From positions 4,135,501 through 4,199,500 of the forward strand of contig NZ_CP120679.1 in assembly GCF_029537375.1 (NCBI RefSeq): a stretch of DNA of 64,000 nucleotides, written 5' to 3'. Shown here one piece after another: positions 8,401-16,989 of this stretch. The notes below the pieces were generated by a model that saw nothing but the letters and a program-made list of their open reading frames with translations, was not told where the DNA came from and made no database searches. Numbering within the stretch: position 1 is the stretch's first letter; every line of letters starts with the position of its first letter. The translations under genes and the position numbers were made by a program. This DNA comes from Bacillus sp. HSf4 (GTDB taxonomy: Bacteria; Bacillota; Bacilli; Bacillales; Bacillaceae).

Positions 8401-9828
8401 TTAATCACGATTCAAAAGTTCCGCACCGGCAATACCCGGTTTTGTCATTTCAAAAGGATTTAAAATCAAATCGAGCTCTTCCTCTGTCAATACATCATTT
8501 TGCAGGCATAAATCGCGGACCGATTGACCTGTCAGAATCGCTTCTCTCGCAATTCTGGCGGCCGCTTCATATCCGAGGTGCGGGTTGACGGCCGTAATAA
8601 CGCCGGCGCTTTTTTCAACATAGGCTTTCAACCGTTTTTCATTCGCTTCAATGCCTGTCACACAATGATCCGTAAAGGAACGGAATCCGTTGTTCATGAT
8701 GCTGATCGATTGAAGAAGGTTAAACACGAGCACAGGCTCCATCACATTCAGTTCGAGCTGGCCTGCTTCAGAAGCGAGGCAGATCGTATGGTCGTTCCCA
8801 ATGACTTGGAAGGCGATTTGGTTAATCAGCTCAGCCATGACAGGATTGACTTTTCCCGGCATAATCGACGAGCCCGGCTGTCTTGCCGGAAGGGAAATCT
8901 CAGCCAGTCCTGCGCGCGGACCAGATGCCATTAATCTCAGGTCATTGGCGATTTTGGACATATTCATCATGCAGACTTTCAATGCCGCTGATACTTCCGT
9001 ATATGCGTCCGTATTTTGCGTCGCATCGACAAGGTGGTCAGCGCCGACAAGCGGAAGTCCGCTGATGTCCGCCAAATATTTGACGACATGTTCAATATAG
9101 CGGGGATCTGCATTCAGCCCGGTTCCCACTGCGGTAGCGCCCATATTAACCTCGTACAGATGCTGGCGCGACTGTTTAATCCGCTTGATGTCGCGTTCGA
9201 TCACGCGGCAGTACGCTTCGAATTCCTGGCCGAGGCGAATCGGAACCGCATCTTGGAGATGGGTGCGCCCCATTTTGATGACATGGTCAAAGTCGCGCGC
9301 TTTTTTCTTAAAGGCGTCAAGCATGTAATCCATCGTATCGAGCAGCTTTTCCAGAAGCTTGAGCGTCGAAATGTGAATGGCCGTCGGGAATACGTCGTTT
9401 GTCGATTGCGACATGTTGACGTGCGTATTCGGACTTAAGTGAATATATTCCCCTTTCCCGTGGCCGAGCAGTTCAAGCGCGCGGTTGCCGATGACTTCAT
9501 TCGCATTCATGTTCATTGAAGTTCCGGCGCCGCCCTGGATTGGGTCGACGATAAATTGATCATGCAGCTTGCCGTCGATAATCTCGTCTGCCGCTTGAAC
9601 AATCGCTTCACCGAGGCCTTTATAAAGGCGCTTTGTTTCCATGTTCGCGAGCGCGGCCGCTTTTTTCACAACAGCCAATGCTTTGATCATTTCTTCGTGA
9701 ATTTTGTAGCCTGTGATCGGGAAATTCTCCGCTGCCCGCAATGTTTGAATACCGTAGTAGACATCGGCCGGAATGCTTTTTTCTCCGAGAAAATCTTTTT
9801 CCGTCCGGTATGTCATTTCAGCTTTCAT
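8401..9828 (-). CDS. ansB: Aspartate ammonia-lyase
   Basis: This 475-residue enzyme of the aspartase/fumarase superfamily converts L-aspartate to fumarate and ammonia. It shows the superfamily signature GSSIMPGKVNP with the mobile loop Ser, the GGAGTSMNMNANEVI stretch and HLSPNTHVNMSQSTND. The sequence AGLAEISLPARQPGSSIMPG is typical of aspartase rather than fumarase. It follows ansA by 21 bases, as in the B. subtilis ansAB operon, so asparagine is taken through aspartate to fumarate. Confidence 0.94.
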   Translation of the reverse strand: MKAEMTYRTEKDFLGEKSIPADVYYGIQTLRAAENFPITGYKIHEEMIKALAVVKKAAALANMETKRLYKGLGEAIVQAADEIIDGKLHDQFIVDPIQGGAGTSMNMNANEVIGNRALELLGHGKGEYIHLSPNTHVNMSQSTNDVFPTAIHISTLKLLEKLLDTMDYMLDAFKKKARDFDHVIKMGRTHLQDAVPIRLGQEFEAYCRVIERDIKRIKQSRQHLYEVNMGATAVGTGLNADPRYIEHVVKYLADISGLPLVGADHLVDATQNTDAYTEVSAALKVCMMNMSKIANDLRLMASGPRAGLAEISLPARQPGSSIMPGKVNPVMAELINQIAFQVIGNDHTICLASEAGQLELNVMEPVLVFNLLQSISIMNNGFRSFTDHCVTGIEANEKRLKAYVEKSAGVITAVNPHLGYEAAARIAREAILTGQSVRDLCLQNDVLTEEELDLILNPFEMTKPGIAGAELLNRD

Positions 9829-9849
9829 TTGCTAACCCTGCTTTCTTTT

Positions 9850-10839
9850 TTAAATGATGATATCGTCTGAAATCGGTGTCTCCATGATTTTCTTCACTTC
9901 ACCGGGATCCCCGGTTTGCCCTAAGGCCCACATGAGTTTCGGCACGATTGCTTCGGTGTTCATGTTTCTTGAACGGATAATGGCATCCTGGTTTACCTTT
10001 CGGCCAACCTCGTAAATGCTCATATCTTCTCCTTCTTCAAGGCATTGCGTCGTAATGGCGACGACGATTCCGGAATCGATCAGCTCGTTCACTTTTTCCA
10101 GAATGTTTCTTTTTTCAAATGGAATACCGCCGCTGCCGTAGCTTTCAATCACAATACCTTTATATGAATCTTTCAGACAATCCAAAAACTCGGGCTTTAA
10201 GCCGGGGTGCAATTTTAAAAGACACACATCAGTATTTAAGGAAGTATCAATCTTCAATGTGCCAGGCTTTGCCTCAGGCGCCCGCTTGTTGTACTCGATT
10301 TCCTTGTCATGGATGAAAGCGATATAAGGATAGTTGATACTTTCAAAAGCATCATAGCTTTTCGTTCTCAATTTGATCGCTCTCGTTCCCAAAATGACAC
10401 GTCCATCAAAGACGACGTACACTCCGCCGATCCCGTCGCAGGCAAAGCGGACCGCGTCTTTAATATTTTTCTTTGCGTCCGTCTTCTTAAATGTAATCGG
10501 AACCTGGGAACCCGTAATCACAACAGGCTTGTCAACATTCTGCAGCATGTATGAAAGCGCTGCCGATGTATAGGCCATCGTATCTGTGCCATGGGTGATC
10601 ACAAACCCGTCATAGCGGCTGTAATTTTCATAAACCGCTTCCGCCATTTGCACCCAGTGTTCAGGCTGCATATTTGTACTGTCTATATCCATTAAAGATT
10701 GGCAATCTATCGTATAATTTGAGTAGTCATCAGATAAATAGCTGAGAAGCTCTTCCGCTTTAACCCCCGGTGCCAGTCCATTTTCTCCTTCTACTGAAGC
10801 AATGGTCCCGCCGGTGGTCAAGAGCAGTAACTTTTTCAT
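9850..10839 (-). CDS. ansA: L-asparaginase
   Basis: A 329-residue cytoplasmic asparaginase that hydrolyses asparagine to aspartate. It starts [15 protein letters not shown], with the catalytic Thr of TTGGTIAS, and carries the second signature [12 protein letters not shown] with the other catalytic Thr. No signal peptide is seen, so this is the AnsA type and not the secreted AnsZ type. The ATG at 10839 is preceded by AGAGGTG; an upstream TTG gives no better ribosome spacing. It is the first gene of ansAB and divergent from ansR. Confidence 0.95.
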   Translation of the reverse strand: MKKLLLLTTGGTIASVEGENGLAPGVKAEELLSYLSDDYSNYTIDCQSLMDIDSTNMQPEHWVQMAEAVYENYSRYDGFVITHGTDTMAYTSAALSYMLQNVDKPVVITGSQVPITFKKTDAKKNIKDAVRFACDGIGGVYVVFDGRVILGTRAIKLRTKSYDAFESINYPYIAFIHDKEIEYNKRAPEAKPGTLKIDTSLNTDVCLLKLHPGLKPEFLDCLKDSYKGIVIESYGSGGIPFEKRNILEKVNELIDSGIVVAITTQCLEEGEDMSIYEVGRKVNQDAIIRSRNMNTEAIVPKLMWALGQTGDPGEVKKIMETPISDDIII

Positions 10840-10922
10840 GTGCAACACCTCTTTAAGAAGTCAATTTATTCAGTCTAAAGCACGATCAGAAAATCAATGG
10901 CGGTCTGCATGTAAGCGCTGTA

Positions 10923-10937
10923 TACGCTTTTTGCGTA
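10923..10937. promoter_or_regulatory. Candidate AnsR operator at the ansAB start site
   Basis: TACGC-TTTTT-GCGTA is a perfect inverted repeat lying about 12 bases downstream of the ansAB -10 box, where a bound repressor would block transcription. A related palindrome occurs near ansR. Binding by AnsR is inferred from position and from the known AnsR role in B. subtilis. Confidence 0.6.
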
Positions 10938-10948
10938 CCTTTAATGCA

Positions 10949-10977
10949 ATTATAGTCTTCAAATGTGAAATAATCAA
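10949..10977 (-). promoter_or_regulatory. Sigma-A promoter of ansAB
   Basis: On the minus strand TTGATT (10972-10977) and TATAAT (10949-10954) are separated by exactly 17 bases. The ansA start codon lies about 110 bases downstream. Confidence 0.75.
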
Positions 10978-10991
10978 GAAAGTTTATTCAT

Positions 10992-11025
10992 TACGCGTAC
11001 ACTTTTCCTGATATTATGCTATAAT
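10992..11025 (+). promoter_or_regulatory. ansR promoter region with TACGCGTA palindrome
   Basis: TACGCGTA (10992-10999) repeats the half-sites of the ansAB operator. It lies at the -35 position of a plus-strand TATAAT box (11020-11025). A promoter with a poor -35 and an overlapping operator suggests that AnsR represses itself. Confidence 0.5.
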
Positions 11026-11052
11026 CACTTTGAATCAAAAGGAGCGTAAAAT

Positions 11053-11409
11053 ATGAATTTAGATCGATTAACAACACTGAGAAAAAGTAAAAAATGGTCA
11101 TTGCAATATACTGCCGACCTTCTCGGGATTGCAAAAAGCACTTATGCGGGCTATGAATCAGGCTATCGCCGCCCTTCTTTAGAGGCGCTGATCGAAATCG
11201 CTGATTTATTCAACACCTCAACCGATTATTTGCTTGGCAGAGTTGACGATCCGCGGAATGGGAAGGATAAAAGTGATGCCATTGAGTTGACCGAATGGGG
11301 CAAGCACAAGCTTGCGATCGACGGGACGCTTCTTTCTGAAGAAGACATCAAACAGATGGCGGCGTTTATCAAGGTTAAAAAACAATTTGACAGCAATTCT
11401 AAAAGTTAA
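11053..11409 (+). CDS. ansR: AnsR, Xre-family repressor of the asparaginase operon
   Basis: A 118-residue regulator with a helix-turn-helix of the Cro/C1-Xre type at residues 3-60 (LRKSKKWSLQYTADLLGIAK then STYAGYESGYRRPSLEAL) and a short C-terminal helical tail. In B. subtilis AnsR represses ansAB and asparagine or aspartate relieves this. The divergent position relative to ansA and the TACGC-type palindromes between them support the same role. The ATG follows AAAGGAG by 7 bases. Confidence 0.9.
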   Translation: MNLDRLTTLRKSKKWSLQYTADLLGIAKSTYAGYESGYRRPSLEALIEIADLFNTSTDYLLGRVDDPRNGKDKSDAIELTEWGKHKLAIDGTLLSEEDIKQMAAFIKVKKQFDSNSKS

Positions 11410-11418
11410 ATATAGAAC

Positions 11419-11459
11419 GAAAAAACTTGACTGGCAGGGAGGCCAATCAAGTTTTTTTA
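11419..11459. terminator. Bidirectional terminator between ansR and pgl
   Basis: AAAAAACTTGACTGG pairs with CCAATCAAGTTTTTT across a short loop. A-runs and T-runs on both sides make it usable in either direction, and it sits between convergent genes. Confidence 0.85.
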
Positions 11460-11462
11460 TGA

Positions 11463-12509
11463 CTAGACATATAAAAATTTTACACAAACCGCTTCCGGAG
11501 CCGGGACATTAGATTGCAAAAGCGTCAGTCTCCCCGTTTTTTCATCTCTTGCAAACAATGTCAGTGTTCCTGTTTCCTGATTGGCAGCGATCAAAAACTG
11601 TTCGGATGGATCAAGCGCAAAGTCCCGCGGCCATTCCCCTTCAGTTGAGACGTGTTCAACAAGGGTAAGCTCGCCCGAATGTTCGTTGACGCTGAAGACG
11701 GCAACACTGTCGTGTCCGCGATTTGAAGCGTATACAAATTTGCCGTCCTTTGTGACGTGGATGGCGCCGCCCTGGCTCGCACCGTCAAAGCCTTCCGGCA
11801 ATGCCGAAATCACTTGAATCTCCCTGAATTCACCCAAATCAGGGTTGTATTCCAACACGATGACTTCATTGCTCAGCTCCGTTAATACATATGCATACTT
11901 TTCCTGCGGGTGGAACTCGATATGTCTCGGCCCTGAGCCCGGTGCAGCAGCGTGTTTTTTCACTTCTTCAAGCCGGCCCTCTTTCAATTGATACGTGATG
12001 ATAAGGTCCGTTCCGAGATCGACCGCCACTGCATATTTCTGATCAGGCGTAAATCCGGAATAATGGGTGTGTGCTTTTTCCTGTCTCTCATGCGGTCCTG
12101 ATCCCTCATGATGCACCTCTGATGAAGGTGCAAGCAGACCGCGGTTCTCATTTAAAGGATAAGAGATGATCGTCCCGCTGTGGTAATTGGCGGAAAGAAC
12201 ATAGCGATTGTCCTGATCGACACTGACATGACAAGGTGACGGCCCTTCTTCCGTTTGCCCGTTGATGAAGGTCAGCTCACCGGTGGAGCCATCAATCCGA
12301 TACGCGGCAACTCCGCCCTTGTCTCCGTCTTTCGCAACCGCATACAGCATTTCATTGTCTTTGGCGATATTCAAATATGTCGGACTGCCTAACTTTGCAG
12401 CGAGCTTCGGCGTCGTTAACGCTTTGTTCTCCGTATCAAGCTCGAATGTATAAATCCCTTCGCTGTCTGCTTTTGTATACGTTCCGATATAACCTCTGTA
12501 CTTCGGCAT
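11463..12509 (-). CDS. pgl: 6-phosphogluconolactonase (YkgB type)
   Basis: A 348-residue seven-bladed propeller protein of the lactonase family. It begins MPKYRGYIGTYTKADSEGIY and contains the repeated blade motifs LSANYHSGTI, GSGPRHIEFHP and YVYASNRGHDSVAVF-like stretches. B. subtilis YkgB hydrolyses 6-phosphogluconolactone in the oxidative pentose phosphate pathway. It is cytoplasmic, with no signal peptide. It is a single-gene unit that ends at a bidirectional terminator. Confidence 0.88.
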   Translation of the reverse strand: MPKYRGYIGTYTKADSEGIYTFELDTENKALTTPKLAAKLGSPTYLNIAKDNEMLYAVAKDGDKGGVAAYRIDGSTGELTFINGQTEEGPSPCHVSVDQDNRYVLSANYHSGTIISYPLNENRGLLAPSSEVHHEGSGPHERQEKAHTHYSGFTPDQKYAVAVDLGTDLIITYQLKEGRLEEVKKHAAAPGSGPRHIEFHPQEKYAYVLTELSNEVIVLEYNPDLGEFREIQVISALPEGFDGASQGGAIHVTKDGKFVYASNRGHDSVAVFSVNEHSGELTLVEHVSTEGEWPRDFALDPSEQFLIAANQETGTLTLFARDEKTGRLTLLQSNVPAPEAVCVKFLYV

Positions 12510-12906
12510 CTTGATCCTCTCCTTTTTATACAGTCGTCCATTCCTATTTTAACTTACTGAAGCTGAATAATCATGATCTGGTATATAAAAACCTTAGACG
12601 CTCATATGAAAAAACCTTTTTATGATATTCTTAACATAAAAGGCTTTGACATCCGCTTATATCATGGAATCGCTCTCGTCCGGCAGCGGAGAAGTGAAAA
12701 ATACCGATTTGAAAACGTTGTAACGACTCATTTTGCCACTGTACTTGAAATGTATCTCCATGAAAATTCCCTCTCTAAAAGACTTGCGGGGTAAAATGGA
12801 TAAAGTCATATTATCTATGTAAGACTATTTTTTACAAAATTGCGAAACTTTCCAGCCTGCTAATCGTATAAAAACAAAAGTTATATATTATGAAGGGGGT
12901 TTTTAT
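12510..12906. other. Intergenic region with no confident gene
   Basis: The stretch holds the pgl leader and the upstream region of the next small gene. One open frame of about 70 codons exists on the plus strand, but it has no ribosome site and no protein-like character. No clear promoter was placed; TATATATTATG just before the next ribosome site is a possible -10 region. Confidence 0.4.
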
Positions 12907-13080
12907 ATGCTAGTTGGAATAATTGGTTTTATCTTGGTGATATTCTTCCTCTACGCCGCCATGGCGCCGTCCGACGGAAACAACAGCGGCTCTTCAACTT
13001 TCTTTGTCGGGGGTCCTGATTCATCCGGAGACGGCGGCGGTGATTGCGGTGGCGGCGGCGATGGTGGCGGCGGCTGTTAA
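12907..13080 (+). CDS. Small Gly/Cys-rich membrane-anchored peptide, function unknown
   Basis: This 57-residue frame begins MLVGIIGFILVIFFLYAAMA, a single hydrophobic helix, then a Ser/Asn-rich linker. It ends in GGGDCGGGGDGGGGC with two Cys and two Asp in a glycine run. The ATG lies 7 bases after GAAGGGGG, a strong ribosome site. Such tails resemble the Gly/Cys-rich ends of some small Bacillus membrane proteins, but I do not recognise a named family. The next gene is another small membrane peptide with a similar purine-rich then T-rich leader. Confidence 0.7.
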   Translation: MLVGIIGFILVIFFLYAAMAPSDGNNSGSSTFFVGGPDSSGDGGGDCGGGGDGGGGC

Positions 13081-13378
13081 AACCTGCCGGCCGCCTTTCT
13101 CCTGCTCCTGCTCGGATTCTTAGGCTGGATGCAGCTCTTGCTGCAATCAGCGGCCAATTCCCTTCATAATTTGTTCACCATCTACTCCAAAAACATTCTA
13201 GTCAATTCAGTTGTTTAACCCGACTTCCGATTGGGAATGATGTTAGGACAACAGCTCCCCACTCTTCAACCGATACAAAAGTCATAAAAATTCGATTCCG
13301 ATACAAAATATATAAAACTTTGCACCCGCTTGTTCGATATTAAAAGAAGACATTCATGACAAGGAGGGGTTTTTCCAG
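13081..13378. other. Intergenic region between two small membrane-peptide genes
   Basis: No gene is seen. An 11-base direct repeat CCGATACAAAA occurs twice about 34 bases apart (near 13269 and 13303) upstream of the next gene, and could be a regulatory element. No strong terminator follows the first peptide gene. Confidence 0.35.
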
Positions 13379-13630
13379 ATGATTTTTTTACTGGTTTTAT
13401 TCGCTCTGTTTATTTTGTATTCATTCTTTTTTGACAAGAGCAACAAAAGACCGTATAACAAAGCGGCCGTGAAAAGCGAAACATTGGTCCGCCAGCCAGC
13501 AGCGCCGACCGGATGTTTGAGGGTAATCGAAACCGCACCAGGGCAGACGGAAAACCGCCGAACCTCTGAAGGTATGCGCCCGAATCTGCGGCTTATCATC
13601 AACCCGACGCACCAAAGCGATAAAAAATAA
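13379..13630 (+). CDS. Small membrane-anchored protein, function unknown
   Basis: An 83-residue protein with one N-terminal transmembrane helix (MIFLLVLFALFILYSFFFD) and a basic, Pro-rich cytoplasmic or extracellular tail. The ATG is 9 bases after AAGGAGGGG. No family was recognised. A real gene is supported by the ribosome site, the hydrophobic N-terminus and the terminator-like hairpin after the stop. Confidence 0.6.
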   Translation: MIFLLVLFALFILYSFFFDKSNKRPYNKAAVKSETLVRQPAAPTGCLRVIETAPGQTENRRTSEGMRPNLRLIINPTHQSDKK

Positions 13631-13658
13631 GGAAAGCGGCATTGGTGAATGCCCTTTC
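13631..13658. terminator. Hairpin between convergent genes
   Basis: GGAAAG-GCATT pairs with AATGC-CTTTCC around a 4-base loop with a small bulge, lying between the small-protein gene and the deacetylase gene. It has only short T tracts, so its strength is uncertain. Confidence 0.45.
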
Positions 13659-14510
13659 CTATTGTCTGCTGTGTTCTATCATTCTTCCAAACGCTTCCGG
13701 CGACATGCCCGGCGCGATGCGGACCCTGTGCAGCGCATACATCCCCTGATCCCTTCGAGCCGCACCCGGCTCTGTCGTCACCGCCATTTGATAGCCCGCT
13801 TTTTCAGCCTGTTTGAGCGTCTCGGCGTTATAGCGGCCGACCGGATAACTCAGCATAATTGTGTTTTGCTTGAGCATACCGTCAAACAATGTTTTGGAAC
13901 GCGTCATTTCGCTCAGCTGCTGCTCCGGCGCCAGTCCGTTCAGTTCGACATGATTGATCGTGTGGCTTTCGATGGCAATACCGTGCCCGGCCATTTCTTT
14001 CATTTGGGCTTCGGTCAAATGATTCTTTCTGCCGATCGATTTGCCGATCATAAAAACCGTCGCCTTCATCTCATATTCTTTTAGAATCGGGTATGCTTTT
14101 TCAAAGTTATCTGTATAGCCGTCGTCGAACGTAATCAGCACGCATTTTTCACTCGGCATTTTATCCTGTGTTAAGACAATATAGGCTTCTTCGGGCGTCA
14201 GCGTGTAATAGCCGTTATCCTTGAGCCATTTCATATGTCCGCGAAATTCCGTCTCCGGCACCCGCAGGCTGTTTCCCGATGAGATGCTGTGATACATGAG
14301 AATCGGAATGCGGGCCGGTCCGTCTACTTTGATCCAATCGGCTGTATCAATGGACGCTGGGTTTTGCTGAGAATCCTTTTCAGATCGCTCCGGCGCCTGC
14401 TGCGCCGCTTTTGATATTGCCTTTTCTTCCCCTTTTGCTTCATGGCTGGAACACCCGTAAAGCGCTCCCGTCAACATAAACAACATGAGGATCAGCTTCG
14501 TTTTTTTCAC
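13659..14510 (-). CDS. Lipoprotein polysaccharide deacetylase (YxkH-like)
   Basis: A 283-residue exported lipoprotein. A Lys-rich start and hydrophobic stretch end in the lipobox LYGC, so the mature protein would be lipidated at that Cys. The NodB-type carbohydrate esterase domain follows, with ILMYHSIS, ITFDDGYTDNF (metal Asp) and the SHTINH motif giving two His ligands. The start is taken as GTG at 14510, which follows AGGAAAGAAGA; the longer frame upstream is not protein-like. Family members deacetylate peptidoglycan or other polysaccharides. Overall it resembles B. subtilis YxkH. Confidence 0.82.
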   Translation of the reverse strand: MKKTKLILMLFMLTGALYGCSSHEAKGEEKAISKAAQQAPERSEKDSQQNPASIDTADWIKVDGPARIPILMYHSISSGNSLRVPETEFRGHMKWLKDNGYYTLTPEEAYIVLTQDKMPSEKCVLITFDDGYTDNFEKAYPILKEYEMKATVFMIGKSIGRKNHLTEAQMKEMAGHGIAIESHTINHVELNGLAPEQQLSEMTRSKTLFDGMLKQNTIMLSYPVGRYNAETLKQAEKAGYQMAVTTEPGAARRDQGMYALHRVRIAPGMSPEAFGRMIEHSRQ

Positions 14511-14583
14511 TCTTCTTTCCTGCTTTCGGTTTAACTTTTTTTGCTTTCTTAATATCGGCCGGACGCCAGGGTGTTTTGAGCAT

Positions 14584-15984
14584 TCACGCAAACCATGCCT
14601 GATAGAGTCTCTCGATCCCTTCCTCGATGTCTTGTTCAGAAAGTCCTCCAAATCCCGCCATCACGATGGAAGAGGGGCTCTCACGTGGATCGATCCAAAA
14701 GTCTGAGACGGGATAAACTTTTACATCATGCTTTTCCGCTTTACCAATGAGGTCCTTTATATCCCGTCTGATTTCCATTAAAATATGGAGTCCCGCTTTT
14801 TCTCCGATGATGTTGACCTCATTGCCGAAATGCTTTTCGATCGCTGAAATCAATGTTTGATGCTTCTCCTGGTACACTTTTTTCATTTTGCGAATGTGCC
14901 TTTCAAAAAACCCTTCTTTCATAAACAAATACATCGCTTTTTGAATCATCGGTGAGGAAGATTGACTGTAGCGGCCTAATCTTTCGCGGAATCGCTCTGT
15001 CAGCTTCTGCGGCAGAACGATATAACTTAATCTGGCCGCCGGTAAAAAGCATTTGGAAAATGTCCCTAGATAAATGACATGATCTTTTGTATCAAGCGCT
15101 TTTAAAGATGGAATAGGCTGACCCCGATAGCGAAATTCACTGTCATAGTCATCTTCAATAATGTAGGCATCATTTTGGTCAGCCCACTTCAGCAATCTCA
15201 ATCGTTTTTGAATCGGCAGCACCATCCCATATGGAAACTGATGGGATGGCGTAATGTAGGCGAGCTTCGCCCTGCTCTTCTTGAGCTGCGACAAATCGAT
15301 TCCATCCGCTTCAAGCCCGATTGGATGGGTGGCGTATCCATGGTTCAGAAAAACGGAGCGGACACCGTCATACCCGGGATTTTCAACCGCAACCATCCGC
15401 CCGTTGGAGGAGAGCAGCTGACAAAGCAGGCTGACCGCGGACTGCGTCCCTGAACAGACCACGATTTGCTCAGAGGAACAGCGGACGCCTCTTGCTTGAA
15501 ATAAATGCTTGGCCAATTCTGCCCGGAGACCTTTGTCGCCTTGACGATCACCGTACAGAAACAAATCCGGACTCTCACTGTTCATCGCATCTTGCAGACA
15601 CTTCTTCCATGTTTTGAGCGGAAAATGGTCCAAATCGATATCGCCATACTGAAAATCATATTGCACAGAAGGTTCTTCCTCGCGTTTTTGCCGTACAGGA
15701 TATGTAAAGCGGCGAGTCGGAAAAAGCGGTTTTTCCAGCGGGAGCACTTTGATGCCGCTTCTTGGCCTGCTCTCTGTATACCCTTCTGCAGTCAGCTGCT
15801 GATAGGCGCTCTCAACGGTATTTTTGCTGATATGTAAATGCCGGGATAAATAGCGGATAGACGGCAGAACCGTGCCGGGAGGGATCCCGCCCTCTTCAAT
15901 CTCCTTTTTAATATATTGATAGAGCTGAATATAAAGCGGTGTCCTCACTGTTTTGTCTAGTAAAGGCGTTAATTCTATCATCAT
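14584..15984 (-). CDS. MocR/GabR-type regulator (GntR HTH fused to PLP aminotransferase fold)
   Basis: A 466-residue protein with an N-terminal winged helix of the GntR type (residues 15-80, VLPSIRYLSRHLHISKNTVE) fused to a fold-type I aminotransferase-like domain. The PLP Lys lies in YLGTFSKCFLPAARLSY, and EDDYDSEFRY is the usual MocR signature. Such regulators sense vitamin B6 forms or amino compounds. It is divergent from a flavin/PNPOx-fold gene with a palindrome between them, so that gene is the likely target. The first of two adjacent ATGs is used; the second is equally possible. Confidence 0.85.
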   Translation of the reverse strand: MMIELTPLLDKTVRTPLYIQLYQYIKKEIEEGGIPPGTVLPSIRYLSRHLHISKNTVESAYQQLTAEGYTESRPRSGIKVLPLEKPLFPTRRFTYPVRQKREEEPSVQYDFQYGDIDLDHFPLKTWKKCLQDAMNSESPDLFLYGDRQGDKGLRAELAKHLFQARGVRCSSEQIVVCSGTQSAVSLLCQLLSSNGRMVAVENPGYDGVRSVFLNHGYATHPIGLEADGIDLSQLKKSRAKLAYITPSHQFPYGMVLPIQKRLRLLKWADQNDAYIIEDDYDSEFRYRGQPIPSLKALDTKDHVIYLGTFSKCFLPAARLSYIVLPQKLTERFRERLGRYSQSSSPMIQKAMYLFMKEGFFERHIRKMKKVYQEKHQTLISAIEKHFGNEVNIIGEKAGLHILMEIRRDIKDLIGKAEKHDVKVYPVSDFWIDPRESPSSIVMAGFGGLSEQDIEEGIERLYQAWFA

Positions 15985-16007
15985 CTGACCTCATCAAGTT
16001 TTCTTCT

Positions 16008-16031
16008 ATTGTCTCTTTTTAAAGGGACAAT
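16008..16031. promoter_or_regulatory. Candidate operator between the MocR gene and the PNPOx-fold gene
   Basis: A 24-base imperfect inverted repeat has outer arms ATTGTC and GACAAT and a T/A-rich centre. It sits in the 94-base divergent spacer, the usual place for MocR binding. No binding data are available from sequence alone. Confidence 0.5.
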
Positions 16032-16078
16032 AACAACCTACAATCATATCATAACACCTAAAAAGGAGCGTGACCGCT

Positions 16079-16627
16079 ATGCACCATTCCATCCGCCAGC
16101 AGCAGCGGGCCTGCACAGATTCAGAAAAAATCGGCCGGTTTTTAAGCGAAGCCCAAACCGGATACCTCGGCTTGGCCGCTCAAGGGACACCCTATGTCAT
16201 CCCTTTGAACTTCGTTTGGAAAAACGGACAGATTTACTTTCACGGAGCATCAGAAGGGCGAAAGATTGAGATGCTGCACGAAAATCCAAACGTATGCTTC
16301 ACGGTCAGTGAACAATATGGAACAATGGTTCACCCGGTTCCCGCAAAAACAGATACCGCATATATGAGCGTCATACTTTTTGGCACAGCGTCAATCATCA
16401 CTGATTTAGATGAAGCAACATCTGCCATGCAGACTCTTCTTGACAAATATGTACCGGGATACTACAGTTCTTCGCTGCAAAAAGTCCATGTAGAAAAGTA
16501 CCGGTCGTCTCTAGGCAGCAAAACCGTTGTTTTCAAAATCGCGCCGGATACGATCACCGCAAAAGAAAACGCGCTGAAGCAAAACATGACATTTGAACAG
16601 GGGCGGACCGTAAAAGAAGATCGATGA
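16079..16627 (+). CDS. Pyridoxamine 5'-phosphate oxidase-fold flavoprotein (NimA-like)
   Basis: A 182-residue split-barrel protein starting [20 protein letters not shown]. The region [18 protein letters not shown] followed by [20 protein letters not shown] is typical of the NimA / PNPOx-like flavin-binding family. Family roles range from FMN-dependent reduction to vitamin B6 metabolism; this one's substrate is unknown. The ATG lies 10 bases after AAAGGAG; an in-frame GTG is too close to that site. The divergent MocR-type regulator suggests that its expression responds to a PLP-related or amino compound. Confidence 0.82.
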   Translation: MHHSIRQQQRACTDSEKIGRFLSEAQTGYLGLAAQGTPYVIPLNFVWKNGQIYFHGASEGRKIEMLHENPNVCFTVSEQYGTMVHPVPAKTDTAYMSVILFGTASIITDLDEATSAMQTLLDKYVPGYYSSSLQKVHVEKYRSSLGSKTVVFKIAPDTITAKENALKQNMTFEQGRTVKEDR

Positions 16628-16667
16628 CAAAAAAGACCCTAAAGGCTTATGCTGAAGGGTCTTTTTA
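16628..16667. terminator. Bidirectional terminator
   Basis: AAAAAGACCCT and AGGGTCTTTTT form a strong stem with a short interior loop, between convergent genes, with A and T tracts on each side. Confidence 0.82.
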
Positions 16668-16698
16668 AAATTGTCAGGCAGAAACCCCGCCTGATTTT

Positions 16699-16989
16699 TC
16701 ACCCGAGAAATTTCAATCCCGCCGTATATCGCTTTCGCTTCTTTTTTGTCCAGCAAACGAGCGCCAGTCTTTCCTCCGGATGCTTCTCATCAATTGAAAT
16801 CAAAACATTCCCGTCGATTTCAAGCGGGACGTCGGCTTCGATTTGACAGCCTGACACACTGATATCCTTGATCACAATTTGATGCGGATTTTGCTCTGAG
16901 GCCGCGGGATAAAGGAGCGTCCCCATTCCTTGAAAAGCTTCGCGGACATACTTTCTTTTGAATGATTCCGGGCTCTTTTCCGTTTTCAT
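16699..16989 (-). CDS. Stand-alone PilZ domain protein
   Basis: A 96-residue PilZ protein. The c-di-GMP motifs are intact: RKYVR (R12-xxx-R16) and DISVSG (D42-x-S44-xx-G47). The ATG shares its A with the TGA stop of the glycosyltransferase gene (TGATG), so translation is coupled. A longer frame with a TTG start is possible but lacks a good ribosome site. Its partner gene also ends in a PilZ domain, so the pair gives two c-di-GMP receptors for one process. Confidence 0.82.
   Translation of the reverse strand: MKTEKSPESFKRKYVREAFQGMGTLLYPAASEQNPHQIVIKDISVSGCQIEADVPLEIDGNVLISIDEKHPEERLALVCWTKKKRKRYTAGLKFLG

Noticed and set aside
12573..12794. A 73-codon plus-strand frame in the pgl upstream region
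   Set aside because: It has no ribosome site, odd composition and no protein-like pattern, and is probably chance.
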